DNA of 64,000 nucleotides from DCFW01 sp963790715 (GTDB taxonomy: Bacteria; Bacteroidota; Bacteroidia; Bacteroidales; Bacteroidaceae), in contig CAWBPN010000002.1 in NCBI GenBank assembly GCA_963790715.1, forward strand, positions 111,928 to 175,927, in the 5' to 3' direction. Position numbers and translations under genes: made by a program. The notes beneath the pieces were generated by a model. It had not been told where the DNA came from, did no database searches, and saw only the letters and a list, made by a program, of their open reading frames with translations. Numbering within the stretch: the stretch's first letter is position 1; each line of letters begins with the position of its first letter. Positions 20,406-29,132 of the stretch are shown in pieces.

Positions 20406-22649
20406 TCACTTCCATTGCGGCGGATCTATTCCCCAAAGATGTTTCACAAAGAAGTCCCAGCGTTTGTGTTCTCCATAGTCTCCTCCCATTGTATGGTTAC
20501 TGCCGGGTATTACCAACAAATCGAAATTTTTATTAGCTTTTATCAGCGCATTAACCACTTGATAGGTTGTTGACGGATCCACATTATCATCCATTTCTCC
20601 AACGACCAACATCAACGGCCGCGTCAGTCTATAGGCATTCACCGTATTACTGCATCTTACGTAACTGCTGTCTACAGGGTATCCCATCCATTGCTCGTTC
20701 CACCACATCTTATCCATTCGGTTGTCGTGGCATCCGCAGCTTGAATAGGCAGCTTTGTAAAACTCCGGATGATACAGCACCGCAGCCATAGATTCTTGTC
20801 CGCCTGCCGATGCTCCGAATATTCCCACACGTGTTGTATCCATATACGAATATTTACTTGCCGCAGCCTTTATCCATGCAATTCTGTCGGGAAAACCACA
20901 GTCTATCAGATTCTTATAACAAATGTCTTCAAAACTCTTTGTGCGAAAATCAGTTCCCATTGCATCCAATTGGACGACAATAAATCCAAGTTCGGCCAAG
21001 TCTGTCATGTTCCAATAAAACGAATGAAAGTCCTTCGTCGTATATGCGCTGCCTGGACCGGCATAAATGTATTCTATTATAGGATATTTCTTTGTAGCGT
21101 CTAGATGCGTCGGGCGAACTATCATTCCCCACATCTGTGTCTTTCCGTCACGTCCCGGTGCATGAAATACTTCGGGACTGTGCCAACCTGTTTTCAATAA
21201 ATCCGTTATATCTGCTTTTTCCAAAGGCATTACCACTTGTCCTTTTTCGGTTTCGCGAAGAACACTTACAGGTACTTTCTCAACTGTCGAATACGTGTCC
21301 ACCATATATTTCATATCCGGAGAATACACAACATGATGCTCTCCTTTTTCAGGACACAAAGCCGTCAATCCTTTACCGTCAAGGCCGATATAATAGTAAT
21401 GTACCAAATACGGGTCTTCTCCTTCATTCATGCCGCTTGCCGAAAAATATATCCTGTGTTTCTTTTCATCTACATATTGTACGTCTCTTACATACCATTC
21501 ACCTTTAGTCACTTGATTAACAACCTTGGCTTTAGCCCTGTCATACAGATATAAGTGATTATAATTGTCACGCTGGCTCATCCAAATAATGTATTTCCCA
21601 TCGGATGTATCGTAGCGATAATGACGGTTGTAATTAACGAATGTCTTGCTCTTTTCTTCTATCAACGTACGTATTCCACCCGTTTGAGCATTCATTTCCA
21701 ACACTCGGTATGTCTTGTGGCCTCGCTCGTTATATTCCATAGTGACGCCGCTGCTGTCGTTATTCCATTTAAACATACTTAAAAAGAACTGGCTCGGGCA
21801 CAAATCTGTGGAAGCAACCAGTTGTTTACCTGACTCCACATCGAATATTGCAGGAGTATGAAAAGGTAATTCATCGCCCGCCTTGGCATATTCGCGCTTT
21901 TGCAACTTCGGCTGCAACTGGTCGGTAGGTGACGATTCAACAAAATAAATATATCTTTTAGGTACTACACGGAAACGTGAATCAAATATTTTCTTTGAAT
22001 CCGGCGACCATAGCAGGTAACATGAATAGTAATTACCGGGCGCACCGTCATTACTCAATGTTTTTTCCTTACCGGTGGCATTATCGCGCACACACACATT
22101 GCAGTTGCGTACAAACGCCGTATACTTACCGTTCGGCGATACCACATCTGTATAATTGTTCTCATTATCTGCTTCATTCCAATACGGAACAGATTTCGGT
22201 TTTGGTATGGCGCCGCAATTAACCAACTTGTTATCAGGTATATAATATTGCCAATTATAGCCGGAATGAATAAATGAAAGCGTGTCGGCACTCTGACTTA
22301 ATGATGTCCTTTCAAGATACATGTCTTTGGCTTTTATATCCGTATTTTCTTGTGACGACAAAGCTGCAGCCAACTTTTTTATATCGAAAAGGACTTTTGA
22401 TTCGCGCTTGTCGGCGTCGACTAATTTAAAATAATTTCCATCCGGAGTGTGGTCTTCATACCAAAATTCATGCTTCGCTCCAAGCCAAACCGGGGCAAAA
22501 CTCATGTTTGAATGATAAATCAAAGGAGATAACTCACTATGTAATTTACTTGCACGGATGTAATCGGCAGTAGTGCCTTGTGCTGAAATACGGTTAACGG
22601 AGGACGCAATGATAAATGTCAACCCGCAAAGAATTATTAGTTTCTTCAT
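20406..22649 (-). CDS. S9 family prolyl oligopeptidase / dipeptidyl-peptidase IV-like exopeptidase
   Basis: Starting at the ATG at 22649 gives a normal signal peptide (MKKLIILCGL...RISAQ); the upstream in-frame ATG at 22697 adds 16 residues of charged sequence and is unlikely. About 747 residues. The N-terminal ~450 residues are a DPP-IV-type beta-propeller (SPNGKYTAFVRN, LLWSPDSKKIF). The C-terminal alpha/beta-hydrolase has Ser in GIFGASAGGQ, Asp in VVGEMDDNVDP and His in PGSNHTMGG. It should cleave Xaa-Pro or Xaa-Ala dipeptides from peptides in the periplasm. Monocistronic, with its own promoter; it has no evident link to mannan use. Confidence 0.92.
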   Translation of the reverse strand: MKKLIILCGLTFIIASSVNRISAQGTTADYIRASKLHSELSPLIYHSNMSFAPVWLGAKHEFWYEDHTPDGNYFKLVDADKRESKVLFDIKKLAAALSSQENTDIKAKDMYLERTSLSQSADTLSFIHSGYNWQYYIPDNKLVNCGAIPKPKSVPYWNEADNENNYTDVVSPNGKYTAFVRNCNVCVRDNATGKEKTLSNDGAPGNYYSCYLLWSPDSKKIFDSRFRVVPKRYIYFVESSPTDQLQPKLQKREYAKAGDELPFHTPAIFDVESGKQLVASTDLCPSQFFLSMFKWNNDSSGVTMEYNERGHKTYRVLEMNAQTGGIRTLIEEKSKTFVNYNRHYRYDTSDGKYIIWMSQRDNYNHLYLYDRAKAKVVNQVTKGEWYVRDVQYVDEKKHRIYFSASGMNEGEDPYLVHYYYIGLDGKGLTALCPEKGEHHVVYSPDMKYMVDTYSTVEKVPVSVLRETEKGQVVMPLEKADITDLLKTGWHSPEVFHAPGRDGKTQMWGMIVRPTHLDATKKYPIIEYIYAGPGSAYTTKDFHSFYWNMTDLAELGFIVVQLDAMGTDFRTKSFEDICYKNLIDCGFPDRIAWIKAAASKYSYMDTTRVGIFGASAGGQESMAAVLYHPEFYKAAYSSCGCHDNRMDKMWWNEQWMGYPVDSSYVRCSNTVNAYRLTRPLMLVVGEMDDNVDPSTTYQVVNALIKANKNFDLLVIPGSNHTMGGDYGEHKRWDFFVKHLWGIDPPQWK

Positions 22650-22672
22650 TTTATATTTATATTTATCGGACT

Positions 22673-22680
22673 CAAATCTA
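22673..22680 (-). promoter_or_regulatory. Bacteroidetes-type -7 box upstream of the S9 peptidase
   Basis: TAGATTTG on the - strand fits TAnnTTTG and lies 24 bases upstream of the preferred start at 22649. It also falls inside the longer ORF starting at 22697, which supports the shorter protein. Confidence 0.5.
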
Positions 22681-22763
22681 AAGACATGTTCCCACATTTA
22701 CAACACTATTTATGCAATTTGTAAAATAGTATCATAAGTTCGGACTATAATTGCATACCGAAT

Positions 22764-23969
22764 TCAAGCCATAGCTTTTTTATGAAGGCACGACCAAGCA
22801 TAGAATGCAACTACCACATAACCTATAAAAGGCACAATAAACGAAAAAGACATTGACGAACAATCAGCTACTGAAGCCATAAGGAATGGCCCCACGGCTC
22901 CGCCTATCGGCGTCATCATCAAGTAAGATGAAGCGCGCTTGGTATACTCGCCCATGCCACGCAGAGATAAGGCAAAAATAGTAGGGAACATAATTGCTTC
23001 CAAAGCATAACCTACACATAAAGCCACCAATGAAACATATCCTAAATTGAGTATTACTATTAATGTTGTGGCTATCGTGCCTATACCACAAAACAGAAGT
23101 ACTTGTTCAGGATGTATGCGCCGCATAATCCAACTGCCTGCAAAACGTCCACACATGAACAGTCCCAAACCGCCAAACGACAATACGACTGACGCAGTTT
23201 CTTTGCCCATCATGCCACCATCGGTAACATAATTAATGAAAAAGCTGTTTATGGAAATCTCTGCTATTTCATAACAAAACAATGTAATTATACCGAAAAT
23301 AAAAAGCTTATGCGACCAAAGGCCTTTAGCAGCCGATTGTCCTGATACAGTTTCTTCTTCTTCAACTATTTCGGGGAGTTGAATACGTGAAAATACAATG
23401 GCGACAGCCAATACCACAATACCTATAACAGTATATGGTAATGCTATGTTTCCTGCTCCATTGCCTGAAAAGAATATCATACCTCCGAGCAGCGGTCCGC
23501 ACATGCAGCCCAATCCGTTGAACGACTGAGCCAAATTGAGTCGGCCGGCACTTGTTTCACGGTCGCCAAGTTCGGTGACATAAGGATTGGCGGCAGTTTC
23601 AAGAAACACCAAACCCGAAGCTATCACAAATAGCGAAAAGAGGAAGAAGTTGAACGACATCCAATGTGCGCCCGGAATAAACAGCAGCGAACCGATGCCA
23701 TAAAGCAGCAGTCCGAAAATCACACCGTGCCGATAGCCGTGCTTGTTAATATACAGTCCGGCCGGTATGGCCATTACGAAATATCCAAGGTAAAACATAA
23801 TCTGCACCCACGCCGAATGAGTACGGCTCATATTCATAATATCCTGAAAATGCTTGTTCAGTACATCTAAAATAGCATGTGCAAAACCCCATAAGAAGAA
23901 TAATGAGGTTACTAAAATAAACGGTATTCTGTATTCTTTACTAACTAACTTATGCATTTGTGTTCCCAT
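22764..23969 (-). CDS. FucP-family MFS sugar permease
   Basis: 401 residues, about 12 membrane segments. The opening LVTSLFFLWGFAHAILDVLNKHFQ is the FHS/FucP signature (fucose, glucose/galactose and GlcNAc permeases of Bacteroidetes). AQSFNGLGCMCGPLLGG and ETAANPYVTELG are further family marks in the middle loop region. It is expected to be an inner-membrane sugar:H+ symporter; the sugar cannot be told from sequence. Start at 23969 (MGTQ) or 23957 (MHKL) is ambiguous. A TAnnTTTG promoter lies 32 bases upstream. It is a separate transcription unit from the peptidase downstream. Confidence 0.88.
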   Translation of the reverse strand: MGTQMHKLVSKEYRIPFILVTSLFFLWGFAHAILDVLNKHFQDIMNMSRTHSAWVQIMFYLGYFVMAIPAGLYINKHGYRHGVIFGLLLYGIGSLLFIPGAHWMSFNFFLFSLFVIASGLVFLETAANPYVTELGDRETSAGRLNLAQSFNGLGCMCGPLLGGMIFFSGNGAGNIALPYTVIGIVVLAVAIVFSRIQLPEIVEEEETVSGQSAAKGLWSHKLFIFGIITLFCYEIAEISINSFFINYVTDGGMMGKETASVVLSFGGLGLFMCGRFAGSWIMRRIHPEQVLLFCGIGTIATTLIVILNLGYVSLVALCVGYALEAIMFPTIFALSLRGMGEYTKRASSYLMMTPIGGAVGPFLMASVADCSSMSFSFIVPFIGYVVVAFYAWSCLHKKAMA

Positions 23970-24000
23970 TATAACTCATCCAAATTCCATTTTTCGAACG

Positions 24001-24008
24001 CAAAGATA
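24001..24008 (-). promoter_or_regulatory. Bacteroidetes-type -7 box upstream of the FucP-like permease
   Basis: TATCTTTG on the - strand, the same octamer as upstream of the NRPS-like gene. It lies 32 bases before the start at 23969. Confidence 0.55.
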
Positions 24009-24169
24009 CATAAAAAGTATAACTTTCCTAATTACAGGATACTGTTTAATTTTCATCAAAAAGAACCTTACAGGTATAAGCCTCTACTTTTTCACGATTT
24101 CAACACACCATATTTTTGAAATAAGGTGGAAGTTCGGGAAAAAAAGTGACTAAATGAGGCAAAAGTGCA

Positions 24170-25864
24170 TCAAAGTTCTGATATCAATTTATCCATATCA
24201 TTAGAAGAACCACTTTTTGCCGTCATCTTTTTATACAGACGGGCACGAACATTATATGTATTTGATTTAGTGCAACTCATAGCAATTGCCATCTGTTCAG
24301 CATTGAACCCGGCTTTTTTTAAGTTACATATCCTTGTTTCCTGTTCCGAAATGTCCTGATACAAAGCTTTCAAATGAACGTTAAAATTATCGTAAGTATT
24401 ATCTATCGCTTTTTGTAATTCGCTCCATTGATTATCAGTTAAAGGTTCTTTATTTTGGATTTTGTTATATACGAGAGAATAAGCATGAGACGCTAAAAAA
24501 TCCTTTATAAGGACTTCATTCCTTTTCTTTATAACCATCAATTCATCCATTTTCGGCAACAACTCCAATTCAATTTTCAGACGTTCGATTTCGTTACGCA
24601 AATCATTTATTTGTTTAATCTTTTCGTTTATTGCAGCTTCGTTTGTTTTTGACATCTCATCCTTAATCTTCTTTTTAAACTTCTCTTGACGAAGTATTTC
24701 TTTTTTCTTTATTGTTCTCAAGACGATGATTGAAGAAAGCACAAAAATTATGATTAAACCGGCAATGAACAGATTACGAGATTCCACTATTTTGCTTAAT
24801 TTATTATTTTCTTTTTCAACTCGTTTTACTCCGAAACTGATATTCTGTTTGGTTACCTCCGAGTCGTGAGTTAAAAGTTGATCTTCATTATCCAAATTCA
24901 ACAGTGAATCGGCACATACTACAGCCTTTTTAGAATCATTCTCTTTTTTATAAATATCATATAATGCTTTATATGACGAATATTTAAAATTGATATCGTT
25001 TGTGGTTTGAAGGCACTTATTATAATACCATTTGGCAGAATCGTTGTTTTTTACTTTATCATAATATTCACCCCAATCCCAATAACACAAAGAAACATCA
25101 TTATTATTATTGATATTCAATAGCGTTTTATTAAGCAAATGCCTTGCCTGATCGATCTTATTTACTTTTAAATAATAATTTGCCAATTGACAATGCATAA
25201 CCTCTACGGACCTCTTGTCTTTAAGAAATTGAGCAATTTTACATGCTTTTTCTCCGTAACAAACAGCAGAATTATTTAACTCTTCTCCATCAAAAGATGA
25301 TGCAATATCTCTCAAAGAATACATTAATGCCCGGTTATCTTTAGCTTTGGCAAAGTATATTGCAGACTTTTTATACATTGAAATTCTATATTTTGGAATA
25401 TCGCTTAGATTAGCCAACTGATCATAAACGCGCCCTATTAATGAAAAATCTTTACTTTGAGAAACATAATTCAGAGCCTTTTGGTAGCTTTTCGAAGCTT
25501 CTACGTAGTTTTTCTTATCTCTATAAAAGCATCCTAAACAATAATAAGCAGTCATCAACTTATCATTATTGAAGTTCTTGGTGTAATATGTTATACATCT
25601 TTGTATTGTATCATTTGAAGGATGAGGAATATAGCACATGTCATTTGCCCGAAACATCAGCAAGTCATAATACCTTTGAGTTTCTGTCGGTTGATTGTTT
25701 ATCTTACTCTTAATACTATCAAGCAATTGCAAAGCTGTAGTTGGTTTACTAATTACTAGTTTTTCAGCTTTTTGCATTTGTAACGGAAATGATTGTTTAC
25801 TTTTTTGACAAGCAATCATCATAAAGATTAGAGTGAGTGTAAGTAGTTTGTTAATGGTATTCAT
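24170..25864 (-). CDS. TPR-containing membrane/lipoprotein regulator with C-terminal LuxR-like HTH
   Basis: 564 residues. A lipoprotein-type signal ends FMMIACQ. Residues ~60-330 are TPR helices (AYYCLGCFYRDKKNYVEASKSYQKAL). A single membrane span follows (FIAGLIIIFVLSSIIVL, ~residue 365), then a Lys/Glu-rich coiled coil (~385-430) and a C-terminal LuxR/GerE-like helix-turn-helix (ICNLKKAGFNAEQMAIAMSC, KSNTYNVRARLYKKM). This layout is a common Bacteroidetes membrane-tethered regulator that lacks a histidine kinase. It is divergent from the small exported DUF3244-type gene and close to the RiPP cassette, which it could regulate; that link is inference from position. Confidence 0.85.
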   Translation of the reverse strand: MNTINKLLTLTLIFMMIACQKSKQSFPLQMQKAEKLVISKPTTALQLLDSIKSKINNQPTETQRYYDLLMFRANDMCYIPHPSNDTIQRCITYYTKNFNNDKLMTAYYCLGCFYRDKKNYVEASKSYQKALNYVSQSKDFSLIGRVYDQLANLSDIPKYRISMYKKSAIYFAKAKDNRALMYSLRDIASSFDGEELNNSAVCYGEKACKIAQFLKDKRSVEVMHCQLANYYLKVNKIDQARHLLNKTLLNINNNNDVSLCYWDWGEYYDKVKNNDSAKWYYNKCLQTTNDINFKYSSYKALYDIYKKENDSKKAVVCADSLLNLDNEDQLLTHDSEVTKQNISFGVKRVEKENNKLSKIVESRNLFIAGLIIIFVLSSIIVLRTIKKKEILRQEKFKKKIKDEMSKTNEAAINEKIKQINDLRNEIERLKIELELLPKMDELMVIKKRNEVLIKDFLASHAYSLVYNKIQNKEPLTDNQWSELQKAIDNTYDNFNVHLKALYQDISEQETRICNLKKAGFNAEQMAIAMSCTKSNTYNVRARLYKKMTAKSGSSNDMDKLISEL

Positions 25865-25879
25865 ATTCTTACTTTTCTA

Positions 25880-25887
25880 CAAAAGTA
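25880..25887 (-). promoter_or_regulatory. Bacteroidetes-type -7 box upstream of the TPR-HTH regulator
   Basis: TACTTTTG on the - strand matches TAnnTTTG, leaving a leader of only about 10 bases before the ATG at 25864. It overlaps a small palindrome (ATTCTTACTTTT...AAAAGTAAGAAT) that could be an operator. Confidence 0.5.
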
Positions 25888-26033
25888 AGAATTCTTTATA
25901 ACTTATGAGTAATTTTTGTGTAACAAAAAAGACCTATAATATGAAATTGAGTAAAAATTGTGCAATAAAATATTTGATTTTGTTGCTTCCTTCGAATAAC
26001 TTTGCTGCAAAACATTACAAATATAATATGATT

Positions 26034-26414
26034 ATGAAAATTACATTATCAAAAAGTTTAAAACGAATAACGATTACCACGTTATTATGTTTTTGTGCAA
26101 TTCAATCATTTGCATATCCAGTTTTTATGATACCATATGGAAATGGAGAAGGAACGCGAGCACCACTTATTAGTCCAAATGTTGACATAGAAAACAACGA
26201 AATGATTTTATCATCTGATGGAAGAAGCTTTTTAAATGCCGAAGTCATAATAAAAGATGATAAGTGTAATGAAGTTATCACGCAAACTATTCCAAGTATT
26301 ACTTCCTCAAGTGAATATAGTATAGATATATCATCGTTGAAACAAGGAGTAACTTATGAAATAGATTTCATTGACGGAAATATTACCTTTGAAGGTTCTT
26401 TTGATATTAAATAA
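26034..26414 (+). CDS. Small exported DUF3244-like beta-sandwich protein
   Basis: The frame is open from 25905, but the ATG at 26034 gives a good signal peptide (MKITLSKSLKR...QSFAYP) and a 126-residue protein; an alternative ATG is at 26028. The mature part resembles the small Bacteroides proteins of the DUF3244 type: a short lead, then NEMILSSDGRSFLNAEVIIKD, SEYSIDISSLKQGVTYEIDF and a final strand EGSFDI, in the style of a secretion-tail Ig fold. Function unknown. Such proteins are often found beside TPR-HTH regulators in Bacteroides, and here the regulator is divergent from it. Confidence 0.7.
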   Translation: MKITLSKSLKRITITTLLCFCAIQSFAYPVFMIPYGNGEGTRAPLISPNVDIENNEMILSSDGRSFLNAEVIIKDDKCNEVITQTIPSITSSSEYSIDISSLKQGVTYEIDFIDGNITFEGSFDIK

Positions 26415-26667
26415 GCTATAGATATTGTGCCTGCCACTCAATATAAGAAAAACTTATTCCATATCATAAATTAATAATAGTCCGCGAGTTGTTTCAAAAC
26501 GGATAATTGTATAACTTAAAACATAGAATAAGCACTTGCAAAGTTATGAGATTATTTTGAAAGGGACAAGGTCTTTAGTAGAAATTGCAAAGTCCTATTT
26601 GCATGGAATAAATAGGAGCAGATGCCGAAAAGCTTATAGAGTAGGAAATTTTTAAATTTACATTATT

Positions 26668-26853
26668 ATGAAAAAAAAGAAAATTATAGTTGAAAAAGAA
26701 ATGACTAACAAAAGTTTGGCTAAAATAATGGGTGGTGCTGGATCTCAAAAGATTAGTTTTACTTATTGTTTAATATCTAATGAAACTAACAAGCAACAAC
26801 AAAGTGGTGATCACGATAGTGATGAAGATTCAAATGCAGATATAACAAAATAA
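26668..26853 (+). CDS. RiPP (graspetide-type) precursor peptide with GG leader
   Basis: 61 residues. The leader MKKKKIIVEKEMTNKSLAKI ends in MGG followed by AG, the double-glycine-type site cut by C39 peptidase transporters. The proposed core is about 37 residues, with one Cys, several Ser/Thr/Lys, and a strongly acidic tail (SGDHDSDEDSNAD). Ser/Thr/Lys side chains paired with Asp/Glu are what an ATP-grasp ligase would join as omega-esters or omega-amides. It is followed at once by a terminator and then by the ATP-grasp and SPASM genes of a grasp-with-spasm cassette. The 253-base stretch upstream (26415-26667) shows no other gene and no convincing promoter box. Confidence 0.85.
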   Translation: MKKKKIIVEKEMTNKSLAKIMGGAGSQKISFTYCLISNETNKQQQSGDHDSDEDSNADITK

Positions 26854-26858
26854 TGTTT

Positions 26859-26892
26859 AGAGATTGGGTATACCATACCCGATCTCTTTATT
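26859..26892 (+). terminator. Terminator hairpin directly after the precursor gene
   Basis: A 13-base arm at 26859-26871 pairs with 26875-26887 across a 3-base loop, with one T/G wobble, and is followed by a T/A-rich tract. It begins six bases after the precursor stop. It would make the precursor transcript more abundant than the modifying enzymes. It also shows that the ATP-grasp start cannot sensibly be at 26853, inside the hairpin. Confidence 0.85.
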
Positions 26893-26903
26893 ATATATAT
26901 ATT

Positions 26904-27854
26904 ATGATATTAATTATATCAAGAATTGATGATATGGCTACAACACAAGTAATATGTTGGCTAAATCGTTACAAAAAAAAGTTTGTGAGATTGAACGGTG
27001 AAGAGAATTATAAAATTCTTGAAATATCTGACCGTAAAATAATCGTGCAAAAACAATCTTTAAAAATTAATTTATTTGATTGTAGTAGTTATTGGTATAG
27101 AAGGGATGGTGTTAATTCTAAACAATTAAACATTTCTTTAGCTAAAGAAAAAACAAAGAAGATTCCAGAAGAGATATTTGATAATAAAAATTTCGAGTAC
27201 AAAGTTTTAAAAGAGCATATTTATAGGATGTTAGAAGCGAATGCTAAGAAGAAAATAGGGAGTTATTTTACTCGCTCTATGAATAAATTAGATGTAATTA
27301 AGTATGCTCAAGAATATAGATTAAATATTCCATATTCTTGTTTAGTTTTTAATAAGTCACAATTGGAATCTATTATAGAAAAAAATGATGTTATAACAAA
27401 AGCTGTTAATGAAGGCATTTTCTTTGAACATAAAAATAAAATTTATATATCATATACTTCACAAATATTAAAAAATGATATTAATGCTTTTTCTGAAACA
27501 TTTATGCCGTCATTAATTCAAGAGAAGATTAAAAAAAAGTATGAATTGCGTATTTTTTATATAAAAGGGGAAATATATTCAAGTGTAATTTTTTCCCAAA
27601 ACAATATAGAGTCAGAAGTTGATTGCAGGCGTGCGTTTGATTTCAGATATTTGCCGTATAACCTACCTGTAACAATTTCATTTAAACTTAAAAGTCTTAT
27701 GAAAAAGCTAAAATTAAATTCTGGTTCAATAGATATGATAGTTGATGAAAATAATAGATATGTTTTTCTAGAAGTAAATCCAGTTGGGCAATTTGTATCT
27801 TATGGAGAATCTTGTAATTATTTTTTGGATAAAGAGTTAGCAAAAAAATTGTAA
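26904..27854 (+). CDS. gwsG: Grasp-with-spasm ATP-grasp peptide ligase
   Basis: I start at the ATG at 26904 (MILIISRIDD), because the longer frame from 26853 runs through a terminator hairpin. About 316 residues, similar in size to MvdD-like ligases. The C-terminal half shows ATP-grasp features: LIQEKIKKKYELRIFYIKGE (substrate/ATP-binding strand pair), SGSIDMIVDENNRYVFLEVNPVGQF (metal-binding Glu-x-Asn loop). The N-terminal YKILEISDRKIIV and SSYWYRR regions resemble the grasp-with-spasm maturase family. It is expected to form side-chain ester or amide links in the upstream precursor. Four bases separate its stop from the next start. Confidence 0.85.
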   Translation: MILIISRIDDMATTQVICWLNRYKKKFVRLNGEENYKILEISDRKIIVQKQSLKINLFDCSSYWYRRDGVNSKQLNISLAKEKTKKIPEEIFDNKNFEYKVLKEHIYRMLEANAKKKIGSYFTRSMNKLDVIKYAQEYRLNIPYSCLVFNKSQLESIIEKNDVITKAVNEGIFFEHKNKIYISYTSQILKNDINAFSETFMPSLIQEKIKKKYELRIFYIKGEIYSSVIFSQNNIESEVDCRRAFDFRYLPYNLPVTISFKLKSLMKKLKLNSGSIDMIVDENNRYVFLEVNPVGQFVSYGESCNYFLDKELAKKL

Positions 27855-27858
27855 TAGT

Positions 27859-28071
27859 ATGAAAGTAAAAAGGATTCATGTCAATATAGATAATAATATA
27901 AAAGAAGGACTACCTCTTTTTTATAATTTTATAGAGTCAATCAATATAACAAAATCATCTTCTGAGGGTTTTCAATTAGTATATTCCACTTTATATGATA
28001 GCTATTCTATTATAGAGCCATCCAGTAAAAAAATATCAAATATTATAGATTACTCTCTTATAAATAAATAA
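27859..28071 (+). CDS. Small unknown protein inside the grasp-with-spasm cassette
   Basis: 70 residues, with no signal peptide, no Cys and no GG motif. It is tightly packed: four bases after the ATP-grasp stop and three bases before the SPASM gene, so it is almost certainly translated as part of the operon. The sequence is mixed alpha/beta with an aromatic middle (GFQLVYSTLYDSYSI). I do not recognise it. It could be a leader-binding or scaffold subunit of the maturase complex; it does not look like a second precursor. Confidence 0.6.
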   Translation: MKVKRIHVNIDNNIKEGLPLFYNFIESINITKSSSEGFQLVYSTLYDSYSIIEPSSKKISNIIDYSLINK

Positions 28072-28074
28072 CTA

Positions 28075-29118
28075 ATGAGAAAAGAAGTACTTTATGGTAA
28101 ATATTTGTATGTATATGCTGATATATTTTTTATCAAAGGATATGGCAGAACATTGATATGCGACATTAAAACTGAAATGTGGCAGTACATATCTAATAAA
28201 TTTTATGACATAATATTATTGTTAAGAAAGTATACAATAGATGTTGCTGAACAAAGATCTCAAAATTATGTTGATAAAGATCAATTCTATTCTTTTGTAA
28301 AATTACTTTTAGATAATCATTGTGCAACAATAGTAGATGATATTTCATTATTTCCACAAATAAAGAAGGTTTGGGATAGTCCGTTTTTTATTGAAAATTC
28401 ATTGATAGATACTGATGAAGTAAGTAATCATGATTATGAAAAAATTGCATCACAATTGCAGGACCTTTTATGTAGGCATATAGAACTAAGATTCTTTTGC
28501 GAATGTACTTTGGATTCGATACGAAATATCATAGAATCATTTATAAATAGAGATTTTGGAAGTATAACCTTATTATTAAAATATACATCTACAATAAAGA
28601 CCGAGGACTATTTAGATTTAGGAAAAACATATCCATCTATATCGTTTGTTATTCACAGTTCTCCACAAAATTCATTTTTTGAAAGCAAACTGAAGAATAT
28701 TTATCCAGTAGTTGGTTATGTACAATATATTAAACAAATTTTGTCTTCTGAAAATTGCTGTGGAATTATAAATAAAGAAAATTTCGTTTATCCACATATG
28801 CCAAAAGATTTCATAGAAGGTGTAGTAAGAAATCGATGCTTAAATAGAAAAATTTCTATTGCAAAAAATGGTGATATAAAGAATTGTCCTGCAATGAAAA
28901 ATTGTTACGGAAATATTCGAAATACATCATTGCTTGATGTATATAAAAATAAAAAATATAGAAGTTATTGGTATATAATAAAAGATAGGATATCGGTATG
29001 TAAAGATTGTGAATATAGATATGTATGTAATGATTGTCGGGCTTTTGTAAAGAGGAAATTAGATAAACCTATTAAATGTTCATATGATCCATATACAATG
29101 ACTTGGGCAAAAGAATGA
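28075..29118 (+). CDS. gwsS: Grasp-with-spasm SPASM-domain peptide maturase
   Basis: 347 residues. The C-terminal ~90 residues are a SPASM domain rich in Cys: NRCLNRKISIAKNGDIKNCP, then NCYG, and VCKDCEYRYVCNDC, which would bind auxiliary iron-sulfur clusters. The N-terminal part does not show the CxxxCxxC radical SAM motif; FFCECTLDSIRN is the nearest Cys-containing stretch and does not fit it. That is as described for the SPASM partner of the grasp-with-spasm system, which is annotated as a maturase despite lacking the canonical motif. It is likely to help recognise or modify the precursor together with the ATP-grasp ligase. Confidence 0.85.
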   Translation: MRKEVLYGKYLYVYADIFFIKGYGRTLICDIKTEMWQYISNKFYDIILLLRKYTIDVAEQRSQNYVDKDQFYSFVKLLLDNHCATIVDDISLFPQIKKVWDSPFFIENSLIDTDEVSNHDYEKIASQLQDLLCRHIELRFFCECTLDSIRNIIESFINRDFGSITLLLKYTSTIKTEDYLDLGKTYPSISFVIHSSPQNSFFESKLKNIYPVVGYVQYIKQILSSENCCGIINKENFVYPHMPKDFIEGVVRNRCLNRKISIAKNGDIKNCPAMKNCYGNIRNTSLLDVYKNKKYRSYWYIIKDRISVCKDCEYRYVCNDCRAFVKRKLDKPIKCSYDPYTMTWAKE

Positions 29119-29132
29119 ATTAAAAAAATGAA

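Noticed and set aside
22649..22697. Extended N-terminus for the S9 peptidase
   Set aside because: The extra 16 residues would precede a normal signal peptide and overlap a TAnnTTTG promoter box.
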